This document shows, piece by piece, positions 12,301-24,900 of a stretch of 64,000 nucleotides of DNA; positions within the stretch are counted from its first letter, which is position 1, and each line of letters starts with the position of its first letter. Location of the stretch: the NCBI GenBank assembly GCA_033439295.1, contig JAVTLE010000015.1, positions 2,356,001 to 2,420,000 on the forward strand. The letters are read 5' to 3'. The DNA comes from Deuterostichococcus epilithicus. Its lineage: Eukaryota; Chlorophyta; Trebouxiophyceae; Prasiolales; Stichococcaceae. The position numbers and the translations under genes are program-made. Below the pieces are notes generated by a model that searched no databases, had not been told where the DNA came from, and saw only the letters and a program-made list of their open reading frames with translations.

Positions 12301-13694
12301 TGCAGTTGACAACGGCTGCCAAAGGGAGATCGCACCTGTTGAGCAAGAACCACTGGTTGCTCTTGCGCCACACGTCCTGTGTTAGGCCGCCCATCTGCAT
12401 CTCGGGCTGCATCCTGTGACAGGAGCCGTCACACCAGACCAGCTTCAGCTTCTATCAGCACTGACTGCTCAAAGAAGGTCAAAGGGCCCAGATTCCAGGG
12501 CCAGCTCTGTGACAACGCTCTATCACCTGAACAGCTGCACGCGCTCCGCCTCATGCCGCAGCTCAGAGTCCGCGCTGCCAGATGACGAATTGGCTGACGT
12601 GCATGCGTTGATGCGGCTGCGGCGCTCCGACATCGCCTCTGCCCACACGATACTCGGCGGGTGAAGCGGCACGCAGGACTCTGACAGCAGGGCGAATCGC
12701 AGGTTGAGTGGGTCGTGTAGCGCCGCAATCAGCAGGCGTCGCTCTGCCTCTGCAACGCTGTAGCCACCCCAGACGACAGCCACGCCGCCATCAATTCGCA
12801 GGTCTGCAAACAAGCTGCCAGGCTGCGGGTGGTAGCCCGGGGCTGCGTGCAGGTACGCGCTGAACAGCTGCTGGCCCGGCACCACATGTCGCTGATGGTG
12901 ATGCCCTGCCGCGGCGTCCGGCCACCCTGCAGCTGCAGTCACCGTGTGCTTGACGGTGCATGCACTCTTGCCTGGTGTATTTGCGAGTAAGGCATGCAGG
13001 AAGAACGCTTGCGAGCCATCCAAAATACTATTGGAGCCCACGCGACGATCACCTGCTGTCAGGGCGCCAGACGCCTGGAAGAATGCCGCCCAGGATGGCT
13101 CATGGGGCATTCGCCCTCGTGACAGGAACAAGAGGGCCATCCGTGGCAGCGCAGGCTGTTCTGCCCCGCTGCCATCGGATCGTCGCTCTTCGCCCTAGTT
13201 TCAGGCACCCGAGCTGTCAGACAAGACACGGGACATGTACCTGGCTGCTGATGTCCCGGTTTTCAAACAACCCTTTTCAAACCCTGCCCTGGTGCACTGT
13301 TTGTATTATAATCACAAAATGAGCATCGTTGCAGGTTGCAGGTGAAATGCCGTACCTTCCAGCTTCCCGCCGCACGTCTCTGCAGAACGGCCCTCCCGGG
13401 CCAGGCAGCCACCTGGGTTTGTGAAACTGAACTTGTATCCGTCTGCAGAAGATGGTCCGTGCCGTCGGTATATCCCGTCGGGAGAGAGAAACAAGAACGG
13501 CGGTGCTAATGCGCGAACGAACGGCTCACCTGCCGACCGTCAGCGCCTGGGCTGAATAATACGTCGAGTCGATGCAGGCTGAACACCGCGGCACACAGCA
13601 GCACCCCCGCTAGCACCGTGCCACGCGAGCTGAACGTTTCCAAACACCCGCCGCCGGTGCTTTTCAAAGATCTGCTCAAGTAGCGAGTTTTCAT
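10872..13694 (-). CDS. GT14-type (DUF266, core-2/I-branching-like) glycosyltransferase
   Basis: Predicted Golgi type II glycosyltransferase. Exon 1 (13694-13530) gives a short basic N-terminus and one membrane anchor (TVLAGVLLCAAVFSLHRLDV), then CAG|GTGAGC. A linker exon at about 13447 reads through in phase to the exon starting at 13155 (PRMALLFLSRGRMPHEPSW), the typical start of the DUF266 catalytic region. Then follow YLHAAPGYHP, VSVAEAER-like EAERRLL, the hallmark FALLSESCVPL (about 12695-12660), QDVWRKSNQWFLLNR (about 12376-12333), YCVADEHYIPTLL (about 12060-12020) and CPLFVRKFAP near 11000. A CTG/CAG tract lies in the intron after WRKSNQWFLLNR. An Arg/Pro-rich N-terminal part of the last exon (about 11540-11150) looks lineage-specific. 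The stop at 10872 is provisional because CATG|GTGAGT there could be a donor. Acceptor sugar unknown. Confidence 0.75.
12242..12298. repeat. (GCA)19 microsatellite, intronic
   Basis: Nineteen uninterrupted GCA units on the plus strand, CTG on the coding strand, inside an intron of the GT14-like gene. The flanking donor (AACAG|GTGCGA) and the following exon keep it out of the protein. Confidence 0.9.
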
Positions 13695-14261
13695 AACTGC
13701 ATCAACCTCACGTGCACACAATCATCTCGGTGTTTCGCGGGCGGCACGTCTTGTCAGCCACGTCGCTTTCAAATCGATCAACGCTCCTGAAATCACTTGG
13801 AAAATGCTGCGCGAGTTTGCCGAAGCTTGATGCGGAAGGAGGAGAGCAGCGCGCGCGTGACATCTTTGTGACTTCGTGCGGGGGCCCGGGCCCGGCAGCT
13901 ACGTGCCATTCCAGTCCCAGGGTTTGGAAGATTTGGCGCGCCTTCGGAACGGAACCCAAAAGCGGAGCGGTGACCCAGCTGTAGGATATGGCTCAAATTT
14001 AAGGCCACTTTATCGTTGACGTCCAGCCGACAGGAGGCGTTTGCGACGTAAAGTGACTTACACACAGTCTGACAAGGCTGGAACCGCACATGCGCTGGTG
14101 CGAACAATCGACTGCATCATCAACGGGTTGAATGTGCTTATGTTGAAGTTCGCCGCCTCGAGTGCATCGACGAGTCGTCTGCACATATAATATGGGATGT
14201 AATGTGCTCTGCAATCGTCAAATCTTGCCGTCAGCTCCAAATCGCGTAGAAACCGACCTGT
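13695..14261. other. Divergent promoter region
   Basis: Between the starts of the minus-strand glycosyltransferase and the plus-strand Gln-rich gene. It is lower in GC than the flanks and no coding signal was found. Confidence 0.4.
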
Positions 14262-16991
14262 ATGCATGATTCTGCAGGGAATACAAAGAATCACTCGATG
14301 AAAGATGGCCTGCCGGGCTTCATTCCGCAGCAGCAGCCGGGGCAGGCAGCCTGCACGCTGGCGGCAGCTTTGCGGCTGCTAGCCGAGCAGCAGCAGCAAG
14401 GAGCACCTGCAGCGGAGATCGAGCAGCCCGCTTCAGATCAGACACCTGTGCTTGGTGACGGCTGCGGCGCAGGACCGCCGCAGGGAGCGCCTCAGCATGC
14501 GGCACGCCGCCCTCTACTGCGTGGCAGACCCTGCAGCGTCTGGTGCCCAGCCGACAGCCTACGTACCTGCAGACGCAGCCAAGTCTGGCACGTTGTCGCA
14601 TCAGTGGTGATGCTGGAAGCTGCAGTACCATGGCGCATGAGCCCTGCTGCGGGCACCTGGATCTCTCCGGGCGGATAGCAGGCGCCTGCACGCAGACGCA
14701 GCAACCGCCTCCGGTCGTGTTGTTCGATGATGTTTGCGAGGTTGGTCATCGGCAGGGGCAAATTTAGGGCTAGGCAGGGCTAATGGGCCAGCATCTTTGG
14801 CGTCAGAGCCCAGCAGGAGTATCGTCAGCCGGCAAGCCACCGCAGCCGGCGAGGTCGCCGCATGCAGCACTGCACGCTGAGGCGCCGGCGGCGCCGGCCA
14901 TGCCAGCGGACGCAGCATGCACTTCGCAGACCGGCCTGCCCGTGCCAGCAGCAGCTGAGGATGCACGATGCCTCATGCAACACGAAGCCAGGCAGCACAC
15001 GTGCAGGATCTGCCACCGGCGGTGTCCTGCGAGCAGTGCTGATGCCGGCGCCTGCTGCTCCCTAGGGACAGACGTGGTGCACTGCTGGCGACATTGCAAG
15101 ATGAAGGGCGCGTGGCTGCCGCGGCGGCAACATCACGAAAGGTAGAACAGATGGCGCACTCTGAGCTGCGCTTACTTGTAGCACCACCAGATCTGCTGAT
15201 GGATGGCTATACGTAGGTTGATCCAGTAGCATCAAGCATGCATTCTGACAAAGCGTTTCACGAACTTCAAGAGCTGCAGCAAGCGCCGAGTAGGTTTGGG
15301 TGCTCAATACTCTGCAGGAAGGCGGTCCGGACACAGGAGGGCTGCAGCGGCCGCAGAGCGCTTCCCGCAGCATGCTGCTCCGCCCTTGGCATCCGCAACA
15401 GCACAGCGGGCGGCCAGCATCACCAGCGGCCACGGCCAGTAGGATGGACGGCCGTTTCCAGACACCGGTGCTGCGCCATGTCATGCAGAGGTCTCGCCAG
15501 CAGCCCCGAGGAAGTCGCCACTGCGGCGGCGGCTCGGCCGCGGCGAGGGCCGCTTGCAGCAGTCACGGTCGCCCTGCCACCACACTGGGCAGTTCAGGCC
15601 ATATGGCCCGGCAGCACCCGCTCTCGAGGCGGCCAAGCGGTGGCTAGGCTCCGTGGGTGGATCCAGTGCCTCTGCCAAGTGATGGCGGGCACGGCAGCAG
15701 ATGCGGCAGCCGCCACAGCAGCCCCAACAAGCGCGCCGGCGGCAGCCTGCGGCGCGCTGTCAGCCCCGGCCGGATGAGGCAGCTCCCTACCAGTGAGTCA
15801 AACCCTTTCGGCATGCACAACGAAAAGCTGATATGCACGGCAGCGAGTACGTTTGGGAGGTGTGTCACGGTGGAGCTGTGCTGGCACGCAGGAAGTTCGC
15901 ACTTCTGTGGATGACTGCGCAGAGCTGGCACACTGCACAATGAGATCCTAAGGTGGTGAACCGCATGGTGAAGAGTTTCCAATGCGTTCAAGCTCCGACG
16001 CACCTCTGCTGCCCTGAAGGTCAAGCGATCCAGCGCAGCTCTGCGCATCAGCCCAGGGGTGACCCGATGGGCATCGCGACACTGGAGGCCTTCAAGGCAC
16101 GGCAGGCGGCGCTGGCGGAGGCGCCGCCGGCGGCCGCATGTCGCCTCACGTCCCCCGCAAGCCTTGGGTGCACCTTTTCGCAACGGCAACCTGGCTGTCC
16201 TGCGCTCCACCAGCTCAAGTGTTCCGTCATCCATCATATACTGGATGGTAGTCCGGTCAAGTGGCAGCCGTCGTGGTCCCCATGTGGCAGCTGCCTCGCT
16301 TGGTTGCAGACGCTGTGTTTTGGCAACCTGTGCAAGTCAAAGCTGCATGTTCCGGCCAGACATTGCCAACACCGAACAACTTGACAAGTTATTTGAGTCT
16401 GCAAGCTCCCGCACTCCAATGGAAGCTGCTTGTGTCCATTGCCAGACATCGATGTGCTGGACCAAAGCGGCATCCCAAACGAAGCTGCTTGCGGGTGCTG
16501 TGCAGGAGCGTCCGAAAAGCGGCAGGCCCATCGAACCCACAGTCGTCGGGGTGCAAGGCCACAACAGCCTGCGCCTGGAGGCCAAGATGGTTCCTGATGC
16601 CGGCAGCAGCCTCAGGCATGGCAGGCTGACCTCAGCTCAGCATCAGCGACAGGCGGTCTTTGCCAGCTGCAACACAGACATCGCCCCTGCTGGAGGCGGC
16701 TGTTGCGGGGGCAGCGCCTGGCGGCGCAGCCGCCACCGCCTTGTTCAGCAGCCCGCAAAACCCTGGCGCGGCTGCACAGCCGATCGCGCACGGCCATCTG
16801 AAATGAGCAGCTGCTGGACTGAGCCAGCATGTGGGCCGGCAAGTCGAAGCCGCACGATGGGAGGAGGCGCTGTCGGAGGTGAGCGTTGCAACGGCGCTGT
16901 CCCGCAGCCAGGAGCTGACGCCGCCTGCTGCCGCCAGCCGTGCCTCCATGACAGGTCAGCTGGCGGCCTTGCAGGCAGACAATGCCGCAGG

Positions 16992-17045
<54 letters not shown>

Positions 17046-18131
17046 TTCGGCAGCCGCGGCTGGTGCCGCCGAGGCGCCGCAGCTGTCGCAGCTGGCGCAT
17101 CCACCACTGCTATGGCAAAGGCTATACGGTCGCTTTGTCGTCCCCTTGGCTTTCGCATGGGCCTGATGGATCTGCCCAGCAGCTGCTTGTTGTCAGCACG
17201 GGCCGGCGCTCGAGATAGTTGAATAGTTGAATGAGCTCCTGGTGTTCAGTGCTCGATCCGACGTATTGTGGATACCACTGTTGTGTTATCAGGGCTGGAC
17301 GCGTGGCGTGCGGTGGAGACGGCATCTCGCGGCTGCAGCGATGCGCAACGCGTCTTCAACAGGGCGCTGTTTGATGCTGCCGATGAGGCTCTGCTCGCCA
17401 GCTACAGTACGGCGGGAAAGGCGCTGCCTGCTTCACGTCTTGAATATGTGCTGCACCAGCATGCTTTGGAATCCAGGAGGCTGCAGAGCCACAGGGCGAG
17501 TTCTCCTTTGCAGTGCCAGAAGTGCATCGTGCCGCATAGATTTGTCGACCAGGCAGAAACGTCCAGCGTACGTGTGAACCTCTACGAACCTTGACGGCTG
17601 TGCAGGCGGACCCTGATGAGCCGCGGGGCTTCAAAGATACAGCTGATCTGCCCAGCTCGCTGGACGGCGAGAAAGCGGCTGCTGCCGCGCGGCTCGGAGG
17701 CGTTGGCTGCGGCGGTGATGTAGCGCCTGGGGCCCTGGACCCGCAAGCCAGCAGCAGACAGCCCGGCAGGCGCTTCCTGCGGCCTGAACCATGCCAGTGC
17801 GACACCTAGCAGCCCTTTCGACTGCGGTCAGCACGGCTGTGCCGAGTTGGAGCACAGCGGCAGCGACGACGGCAGTCCAGACGACATCAATAAGCTGCTG
17901 GCGGAGGACACCGCTGAGGTGAGGGTCCTCTGCGCTGTTGCAGAGCAACGAGCTGTGCAGAAGGAAACCTGGGGTTGAAGAGGCATTGCCGTGCAGAAGA
18001 CCTGAATGCATTTTTCAGCAGACGGATGGGCTGAGATGTGTCGTGAATCCTCAGGATGCCAGGCAGTGGCGACTGCATGCACGGCGCTCAGCGCTGGCGG
18101 CAGCAAAGCCGCGCTAGCGGCTGCTCGATGA
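14262..18131 (+). CDS. Gln-rich hypothetical protein, DUF4378-like C-terminus (tentative)
   Basis: Only a tentative model. Coding-looking plus-strand exons include about 14295-14450 (FIPQQQPGQAACTLAAALRL, then LLAEQQQQ), about 15650-15792 (basic Ser/Arg-rich, ending at a GTGAGT donor), about 16060-16140 (GIATLEAFKARQAALAEA), about 16830-17120 (a 17-residue polyglutamine run followed by Ala-rich sequence), 17268-17520 (SDAQRVFNRALFDAADEALL) and 17845-17922 (DDGSPDDINKLLAEDTAE, then a GTGAGG donor). The last two match the general pattern of the plant DUF4378 C-terminal domain (helix with FDxxxEAL, later DDxxxxLAEDxxE), but this is recognition by eye. Start, several exons and stop are uncertain; it could be two genes. 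Confidence 0.3.
16993..17043 (+). repeat. (CAG)16-CAA polyglutamine-coding repeat
   Basis: Sixteen CAG codons plus one CAA, read in the frame that fits the neighbouring coding-like sequence (LQADNAAG before, GSAAAAGAAE after). This gives a 17-residue polyglutamine tract. Confidence 0.85.
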
Positions 18132-18749
18132 TGACACGTCATACCTAGAACTGTACTGATGTGGAGGTCGACGGAAGGCAGGAGGCCGAGCAGCACTCAG
18201 TTGAGAGGGATGGCAGAGACAACGGTGGAACAGCACTTGTTTGCAGGGAATCTCGAGTCTTACTGTACTTACATCTCCAGACCTCTATTATTTCCACAGG
18301 CGGACAACACACAGAGACAAAACAAAATCTGTACTCAGAAAGGGTTCATGTGGGGAAATCAAGAAAGCACCAAGCAAATGCAACTAGCGCTGGGTCTAAG
18401 GACGAGCTCGTGCAGTACAATTCCGCAGAGGCAAAGCAATAACGGGGAATGCAAGACAACCCCCTCACGAGTCGGCCATGGGTGCGCTCCATGGAAGGGT
18501 TGCCACCTGGGCTAGCTTAGCTGGCACAGCGTCCAAGCGGTTGGCTGCCTGTAACAACTACCTGACGCCGCCTGCCTGCCTATGGCCCCACAGCCCAGCA
18601 CCAGGGCCGCCCTGACTTGCAACATCGAAGCGGTGGCACCTCGAGCGCATGCGGCTGCGCGCCCAGCCGAGATCGTGAGCGCCCGAAACGGCGGCACACT
18701 GCTGTGCGCCAAGCATTGCAGCCTCCGCCAGGAGCAGGGTCCATAGTCC
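18132..18749. other. Convergent intergenic region with a possible minus-strand poly(A) signal
   Basis: Between the 3' ends of the Gln-rich gene and the minus-strand membrane-protein gene. TTACA at 18269-18273 reads TGTAA on the minus strand, about 480 bases past the stop at 18750. Nothing else was identified. Confidence 0.4.
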
Positions 18750-20796
18750 TCAGCCGAACAGCTGTCGGTTGAAGTAGTCGGAATCCGGAAACACCTCCCG
18801 CTGGCGGCGCCCGGAGCCCTCGACGGACTCCATGCTGCCGCCGGCGGGCGGGCTGCCATAGGAGCTGTTGTTGGCGCCGTGGTGGCTGGCGTCACGGGAC
18901 CCAGCGCCGCCGGACGCCGCAGAGTGCGACAGCGACGGCCGCCAGGAGATACCATGGCGCCACATGTCCGCCAGGCCACCGCTGCGGGCGCTGAGGTTGG
19001 GAGCGCCGCCGGCGCCANGGGGGGGGGCGGCGCCGGCGCCGGCACTGCCAGCGGCATCCAGGTCTGACGACGCGGACCCGACTCTGGGGATGCCCCTTGA
19101 GCTGCTCCTGGAGAAAGTCCTGGAGTTGCTGCTCAGGGCGCGGGCCGTGAGGGCTGCCTCCGCGGCGGCGAGCGCCGCGGCGCGGGTGTCAACGGGCGGC
19201 TCGGGTACCGGCGGCGGGTGGAATATGGGGCCCTCGTCGCTGGTGATGTCCCACTCAATGAAGGCGGGCACAACGCGCACCTGCAGCGGCAGTGCACGGT
19301 ATTGGGCAAGCGCAGCAGGGCTACAAGACGCGAACCTCTTAGGCTGCGGCAGACATGGGTTGGGACTGACTTCCAACACCACACTGCAAGCGTCGTGCGC
19401 CCACTCAAGGTGCCAGTCGGCTGGGCACACTGCAAGCACGCCGTGCCGTCCGGTTGACAGGAGAGCGAGCGTATTGCCGGCATGCGCGCCCTTGCCAGAA
19501 GCTGGCACAGCACCCGGGCGCAGCCGCGGTGTGAATCAATCCCGTGAACAGCTGTCGAATTCGCTTCTCCGGAGGCTCGCCTGCGGTTGCGGCGGCAGTG
19601 CCAGCTGCGCCAGCGCCTGCGCCCGTGTCTCGAAGCGCTCCGCCTGGCGCTGCGCATGCATCTCTGCCGCCGTCAGGCTGCGGCCGCTCCACCGCTCAGC
19701 GCGTGCCCTTGCAGGCTGCCGAGGTGCGGACAGCTGCGCGGCCGCAGTCTCCGCCGTGCCGCCTGTCGGGCTGCCCGCCACCGCCGGCGCGGCCGCCTCA
19801 GCGACGTCCCCCACCGCCGGCGCGGCCGCCTCGGCGACGTCCCCCCCCGCGGCNCCGCCCGGCCCCTGACGCGGCGCCGCCGCTGCCAGCGGCGGCGCTC
19901 TGCGCCTCGCCAACAGCGCCTGCCGTCTTGCCCGGTCCGGCATCAAGCTCGTACTCGGGGCTGAGCTTGTGCGCATAGCGGATCTCGTTGCCGGGCATGA
20001 TGACCAGCATCGGCAGCTCCTTCAGCTTGGCGTCCTGCACCACGACTGGCGGCTCTGGCTCTGGCCGCCGCCGCACAAAGGAGCCTGCACCCGGAGGACA
20101 GTGGCAGCGGTGAGGAGGCGGGCCTGGACTGGGATGAGGCCCACGTCATGACAATTTGAGACTGGACATTCATCTTTGTTGCACTTCGTTACAAGATTGC
20201 ATTTTGCAGTGCAAAAGAAGACCCATTGTTGAGGTCTTTCTGCCTGCAAACCAGGGAGTTGAGCACAGCACGGCGTCGAGGGAGAGAGCGACTGACACCG
20301 ACTCACCGCGGTTGATGCCGTCGCTGGGCATCCAGTGGCGGAAGCGTACGCACAGGCATCCGATGAGCACGATGCAGAAGGTGAGGCCCACCATCAGTGC
20401 TGCGCGGCCAGGTGTGCAGCGACAGTTAGTCCAGGCTGCGGCAAAAATTTGACAGTACAGTCAAAGGCACTGGCGGATGCTCCTGGGGGTTTGCCACAAA
20501 AGACTGTGTTCTAAACACAGACGCAGATGACTTGCTGAAATGGCGGCTGCAGTACAGCTTTCGCCACCCTCCGCGCGAAACACACCCGCAAAGATGAGCA
20601 GGTGGTGGAGGCTGAAGCCCTGCTGTGAGTCCTTCTGGTTGGCCTGCTGCACATGCTGCTGCAGCTGATCCGTTGGCGACGCTGTGGGGCTGGACTGCTG
20701 CAGCGCGCGCCGCGGCCACTGCTGCGGTGCTGACGCAGCAACACCATCCGCCGCAGCCGCTGCATACACCGCAGTGGCGAGCAGCGTCGATAACAT
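18750..20796 (-). CDS. Signal-peptide single-pass membrane protein, unknown function
   Basis: Unknown family. Exon 1 (20796 to about 20598) begins MLSTLLATAVYAAAAADG, a signal-peptide-like sequence, then a Gln/Ser-rich segment and the start of a membrane helix (HLLIFA). The next exon continues it (LMVGLTFCIVLIGCLCVRF), so the intron splits the transmembrane segment in phase. The cytosolic side begins basic (RRRPEPEPP) and has a well-formed stretch, ELPMLVIMPGNEIRYAHKL. Then come Ala/Pro/Glu repeats, including a tandem DVAEAAAPAV duplication, and a final exon with PAFIEWDITSDEGPIFHPPP and a Ser-rich tail ending QLFG. Undetermined bases at 19018 and 19854 sit in homopolymer-rich sequence and appear to break the frame, so the middle is unreliable. 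Confidence 0.55.
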
Positions 20797-21968
20797 CTTG
20801 CCTCCAGCCGCGCCGAGGCCTGCAGGGGACGGTCCGCAGCGTTGTCGCAAACCTCAATCGCACAGCGAGACAGGTTGGCACACCCAAACCCACCGACCAC
20901 CGTCAGCAGTCCGTGCGAGCCGCGTGTTGTGTTGAGCAAGCGGCATGCTGCCATCTCACAACATTCTCGAGCCCTGGTCCACGCGTGCAGACTGCATAAC
21001 TCTCCTGTCTCGACCGTCCGAACGACAACGCGTGAACTGCGGGCTGCAAAAGCCACGCGCCGGGAGGTGCTCACTGCGAGGTGACCGCCAGGCGTCTCAA
21101 GATGGCCAGGCGTGCTGAGGTGCCGCCCGTCGCTTCACTTTCCCGTCGACGGGTGACCGGAAGCGCTTTTGCCAGCTGGGCCGGCGCCTTCTGAGTCGTG
21201 CAGCGGCACACGAGGGATGCTGCCGGTTGGAGACGCTCCCGCCGTGGTCAGAGCCGTATGCTGTAAGGTCCCAGCACAGGGAAAGGTGGTTGTTGCGCCG
21301 TTCGAACCGTCAAGGTTGGCCTGGCTTGGGAGGTGTTCGAAACGACTTGAAAACGCGGTCCCGCAGCGCTGTCAAGTCAAAGCTGCAGGCGAGAGAGGCA
21401 GCTGTTGAACTGCCGGCGCAATACTTGGACTTGGGCTTTGCCTGGACGAGTGTGAGTGGCCGGCTGTGAGCCACTCCCAAAGCGCGGTGATGACTAAGAA
21501 CATGCTAGTGTGACTACGTGTGCAGGATCAGGGCTAATCACCCGAAGCAGGCGACGGCAGCGCCGCTATGAACCGATCAAGGGCATTGCACGGTTTTTGA
21601 GATCCTTGCGTATCGTCGTCATTTCACCGCTGCAAATCGCCGCACCGCCTTTCTGATCTTTACACACCTTCTGGCTACGCTGCCGGCCCGTGCAGCCAAG
21701 CTGCTCACGAATCAGCCAGTCAGCATGGCGCAGGGGGCTCTTGCAGGCAGCAAGCAGTGTTTAGGATGCACGCGTGACCTCCTGCCCTCCCGGTCGAGGT
21801 TTGTCGCTGGCTGCTGCTGCACAACGGATTGGCAGACGTGTCAGTGCGAACCACGCCAACGCATCTCGAGTCCACCAACAGATCTTCAATTTTGATCATA
21901 TGCACATTCGGTGCTGCAAGTGAATGTGGGCTGCTGGGCCATGGCCATGGCGGCGCGTCGGCACCGAC
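20797..21968. other. Divergent intergenic region
   Basis: About 1.2 kb between the minus-strand membrane-protein gene and the plus-strand aminotransferase gene. It should contain both promoters. No recognisable gene, repeat or clear core-promoter motif. Confidence 0.4.
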
Positions 21969-24900
21969 ATGCATCATGCGGATGCCATGCATGCCTGCAG
22001 GGCGGCGGCGCTGCCGGCGCATTCCCGCCAACGGCCGCCCGTGCATTGCACGGCGACTGTCGATGCCCCTGCAGGTACGGCGCCCGCACATTTGCCGTAC
22101 TTTGGCCATCATTAGCCATGCCGCTCCAGGATGTCCGGTTATCATGGGTCATCAGGTCCTGCCCACTGGGTGTGGCAGCATTGCTGAGTCGACCGTGCCT
22201 TGTCGCGCTACAGAGGCGCGGACGCGGCTGAACAAGAACCCAAATCTGAACAAGCTGCAGGCGGGCTACCTGTTCCCAGAGGTGAGCCACTCTTGCATCA
22301 TGCCCCGGTGTAGCAGATATGGACTCCGCAATAGCTTGAAGCGGGCACCAAGCTTGCACCGTTGCGGCCTGATTTCGCATGGATAGCATTTGAGAGCGTC
22401 TTTCAACAGGCGGCGCTGCTCTTGTACAGATCGCCAAGCGGCGGCGCGCGCACATTGAGAAGCGGCCGGATGCAAAGATCATCAGCCTGGGCATTGGTGA
22501 CACCACGGAGCCTATCCCCAGCTTTGTGTCGGAGGCCATGGCGGCGGCCGCAAAGGGCCTCGGCACGCTGGACGGCTACTCTGGGTGAGTGGCAAACGAA
22601 TACTGGGTTTCGCCTCAGATCCGGACTGCACAGGATCTCATTTGTAGGGTCGTGCTCAGATCTTAACAGGGCTGGTGGACTAATATGCCTCTGAAGCGGC
22701 CGCATTCGGCATGGCACATGCTGCCGAGGGCCTTGGCAGGGTGAGCTACACACACACAGGAGCTACACTCACACAGGAATCGGGCAGTGCTTCTCACAGC
22801 CGCGCAGCTCTTGTTACGGCGCAAGCCACCAACAGGATCGTCAAGCACACCTGAGCTGCAACACATGTCAGGGGATGTGCTGGGCCTGCTCAACGTCGCT
22901 CATGCCGGGGGTCATGGCGCTGCAGGACTGTACCACTTGATGCGGCAATGTGTAAATATGGCAGCCAGACTCGTGCCACAACAGAGCATAGAGCTGCATG
23001 GCTGCCGGTCGCCATCGCTTGCAGCTGGGAGACGGAGGGAGGCGGAAGGCTGCCAGAGCCGTGCCAGTGCTGGCACGGTCACCAGGTCGAGCGTCCTGGA
23101 GTGATGTCCTTAGCGCGGGGCGGAGCAGGTCACGGGCAGTGGACCGCGGGCGTTCAAAACGTGTTGGTCTGCGATCTGAGAGCCCGCTGCTTCCTTTGCT
23201 GCCAAGGTACGGCTCCGAGGCGGGGCGGGAGGATCTGCGCGAGGCAATCGCAGGCGCCTTTTACGGCGACACCGTCATCAAGCCCGACGAGATCTTCGTG
23301 TCGGACGGCTCCAAGTGCGACATCGGCCGCCTGCAGATGATGTTTGGCGCGCAGACCTCGGTTGCGGTGCAGGTGCGCGCTCGCGGGCAGACCCCCAAGC
23401 AGCACTTGATTTGCATTCCCGTTGGGCCCGCTGCTGCTGTTGGCACCCTTTGCAGCATGTGTGCCACCCTCCTCTGGGCCACCGAGCGAGGTCTTAGCTC
23501 ATACTACCGTTCCTGCTCTTGCGGCCTGGGCAAGGGATGGCATGGTGACCACAGCTCAAGATGGCTTGCAAGTGCTCTGAGAGTCCGAGCACGCCTTCCA
23601 ACCTGACCTGCGCTGGTGCAGGACCCGTCGTACCCAGTGTACGTGGACTCCTCGGTCATCATGGGCATGACGGGCGAGTACAGCCCCGAGTCCACCGGCT
23701 TTTCGGGCATCACCTACATGCCCTGCCGCCCGGAGAACAGCTTCTTCCCCGACCTGTCCAAGGTGGCTGATGCGCCGCTACTGTGTGCGCTCACAGATTG
23801 CCAAGCGCCCATGCTGGCTCCCTTCATTTTGTGTCAATCATTGTCCTAACTGAGGTTGTCTGTCATTGAAACTCCACAATCGAGAACCCGCTGTGCATTG
23901 CAGGCGGAGAGGACGGACATCATCTTCTTTTGCTCGCCCAACAACCCGACTGGCGCCGCCGCCACGCGCGAGCAGCTGACGGTGCGTGATCCAGTGTCTT
24001 GCTGCAGCGCCCTTCGGCAGTTCTTCGGACACCCAGCGCACAGCGCCGTGGGCCGAACATCATGGCACCTCGAGCCAGCAGCGACCAGAGACACGCTAGA
24101 AGTGCCGCATCGGGCTGGGCATTGTCTGCCGTCCAGATTCCAGCAGCCGATCGACTTGCATCCGCAAACCCTGCACACAATTCTCCAGGAGCTGGTGGCG
24201 CATGCGCGTCGCAATGGCAGCATCATCGTGTACGACGCGGCGTACGCGCTGTACATCTCCGACCGCAACTGCCCCAAGTCCATATTCGAGATTGAGGGTG
24301 CGGCACTGCTTGCGATATGCTGCAGCCAGCGTGTCTATCTTTGCAATCGAGGGTGTGGCATCGGCTGCAACCCCAGCACTTTAACAGAATCCAGGCTCAG
24401 CTTGAGTCTTGGCATGTTTGGTCAAAGGGGGCAGGGGGCGGTAATCAGGATTGCAGACTGCGCTTGGTCGCACAGAGGCGAACCTTCTCACATCTGATGC
24501 GCACCCCCCCTCTGTGCGCAAGCGAGCTCCAACGGTCGTCACCTGCGTAGGGCGTCCTGAAGAGATCGAACCCCACGTCGATCAAACGTCAAACCCTCTG
24601 GAACGCAGGCGCGGAGACATGTGCACTGGAGACGTGCAGCTTCTCCAAGTACGCGGGCTTCACCGGCACGCGCCTCGGCTGGACCGTCATCCCCAAGGCG
24701 CTGAAGTTCGCCGACGGCAGCCCAGTCCAGGACGCCTGGGTTCGCGTCGCCAGCACCGTCTTCAATGGCGCCAGCAACGTCAGCCAGGCCGGCGGCCTCG
24801 CCTGCCTCCAGGTGAGCAGTGATTATGCCGATGCAACTTGGTGGGGGCTGATGGGCAGCTCTGGTCTGCCAGCATCATTGCCATGGACGCCAGCGTTGCC

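Noticed and set aside
14300-15700. Minus-strand protein genes opposite the Gln-rich gene
   Set aside because: Several frames look protein-like for short stretches, but none shows a domain or a consistent set of splice sites.
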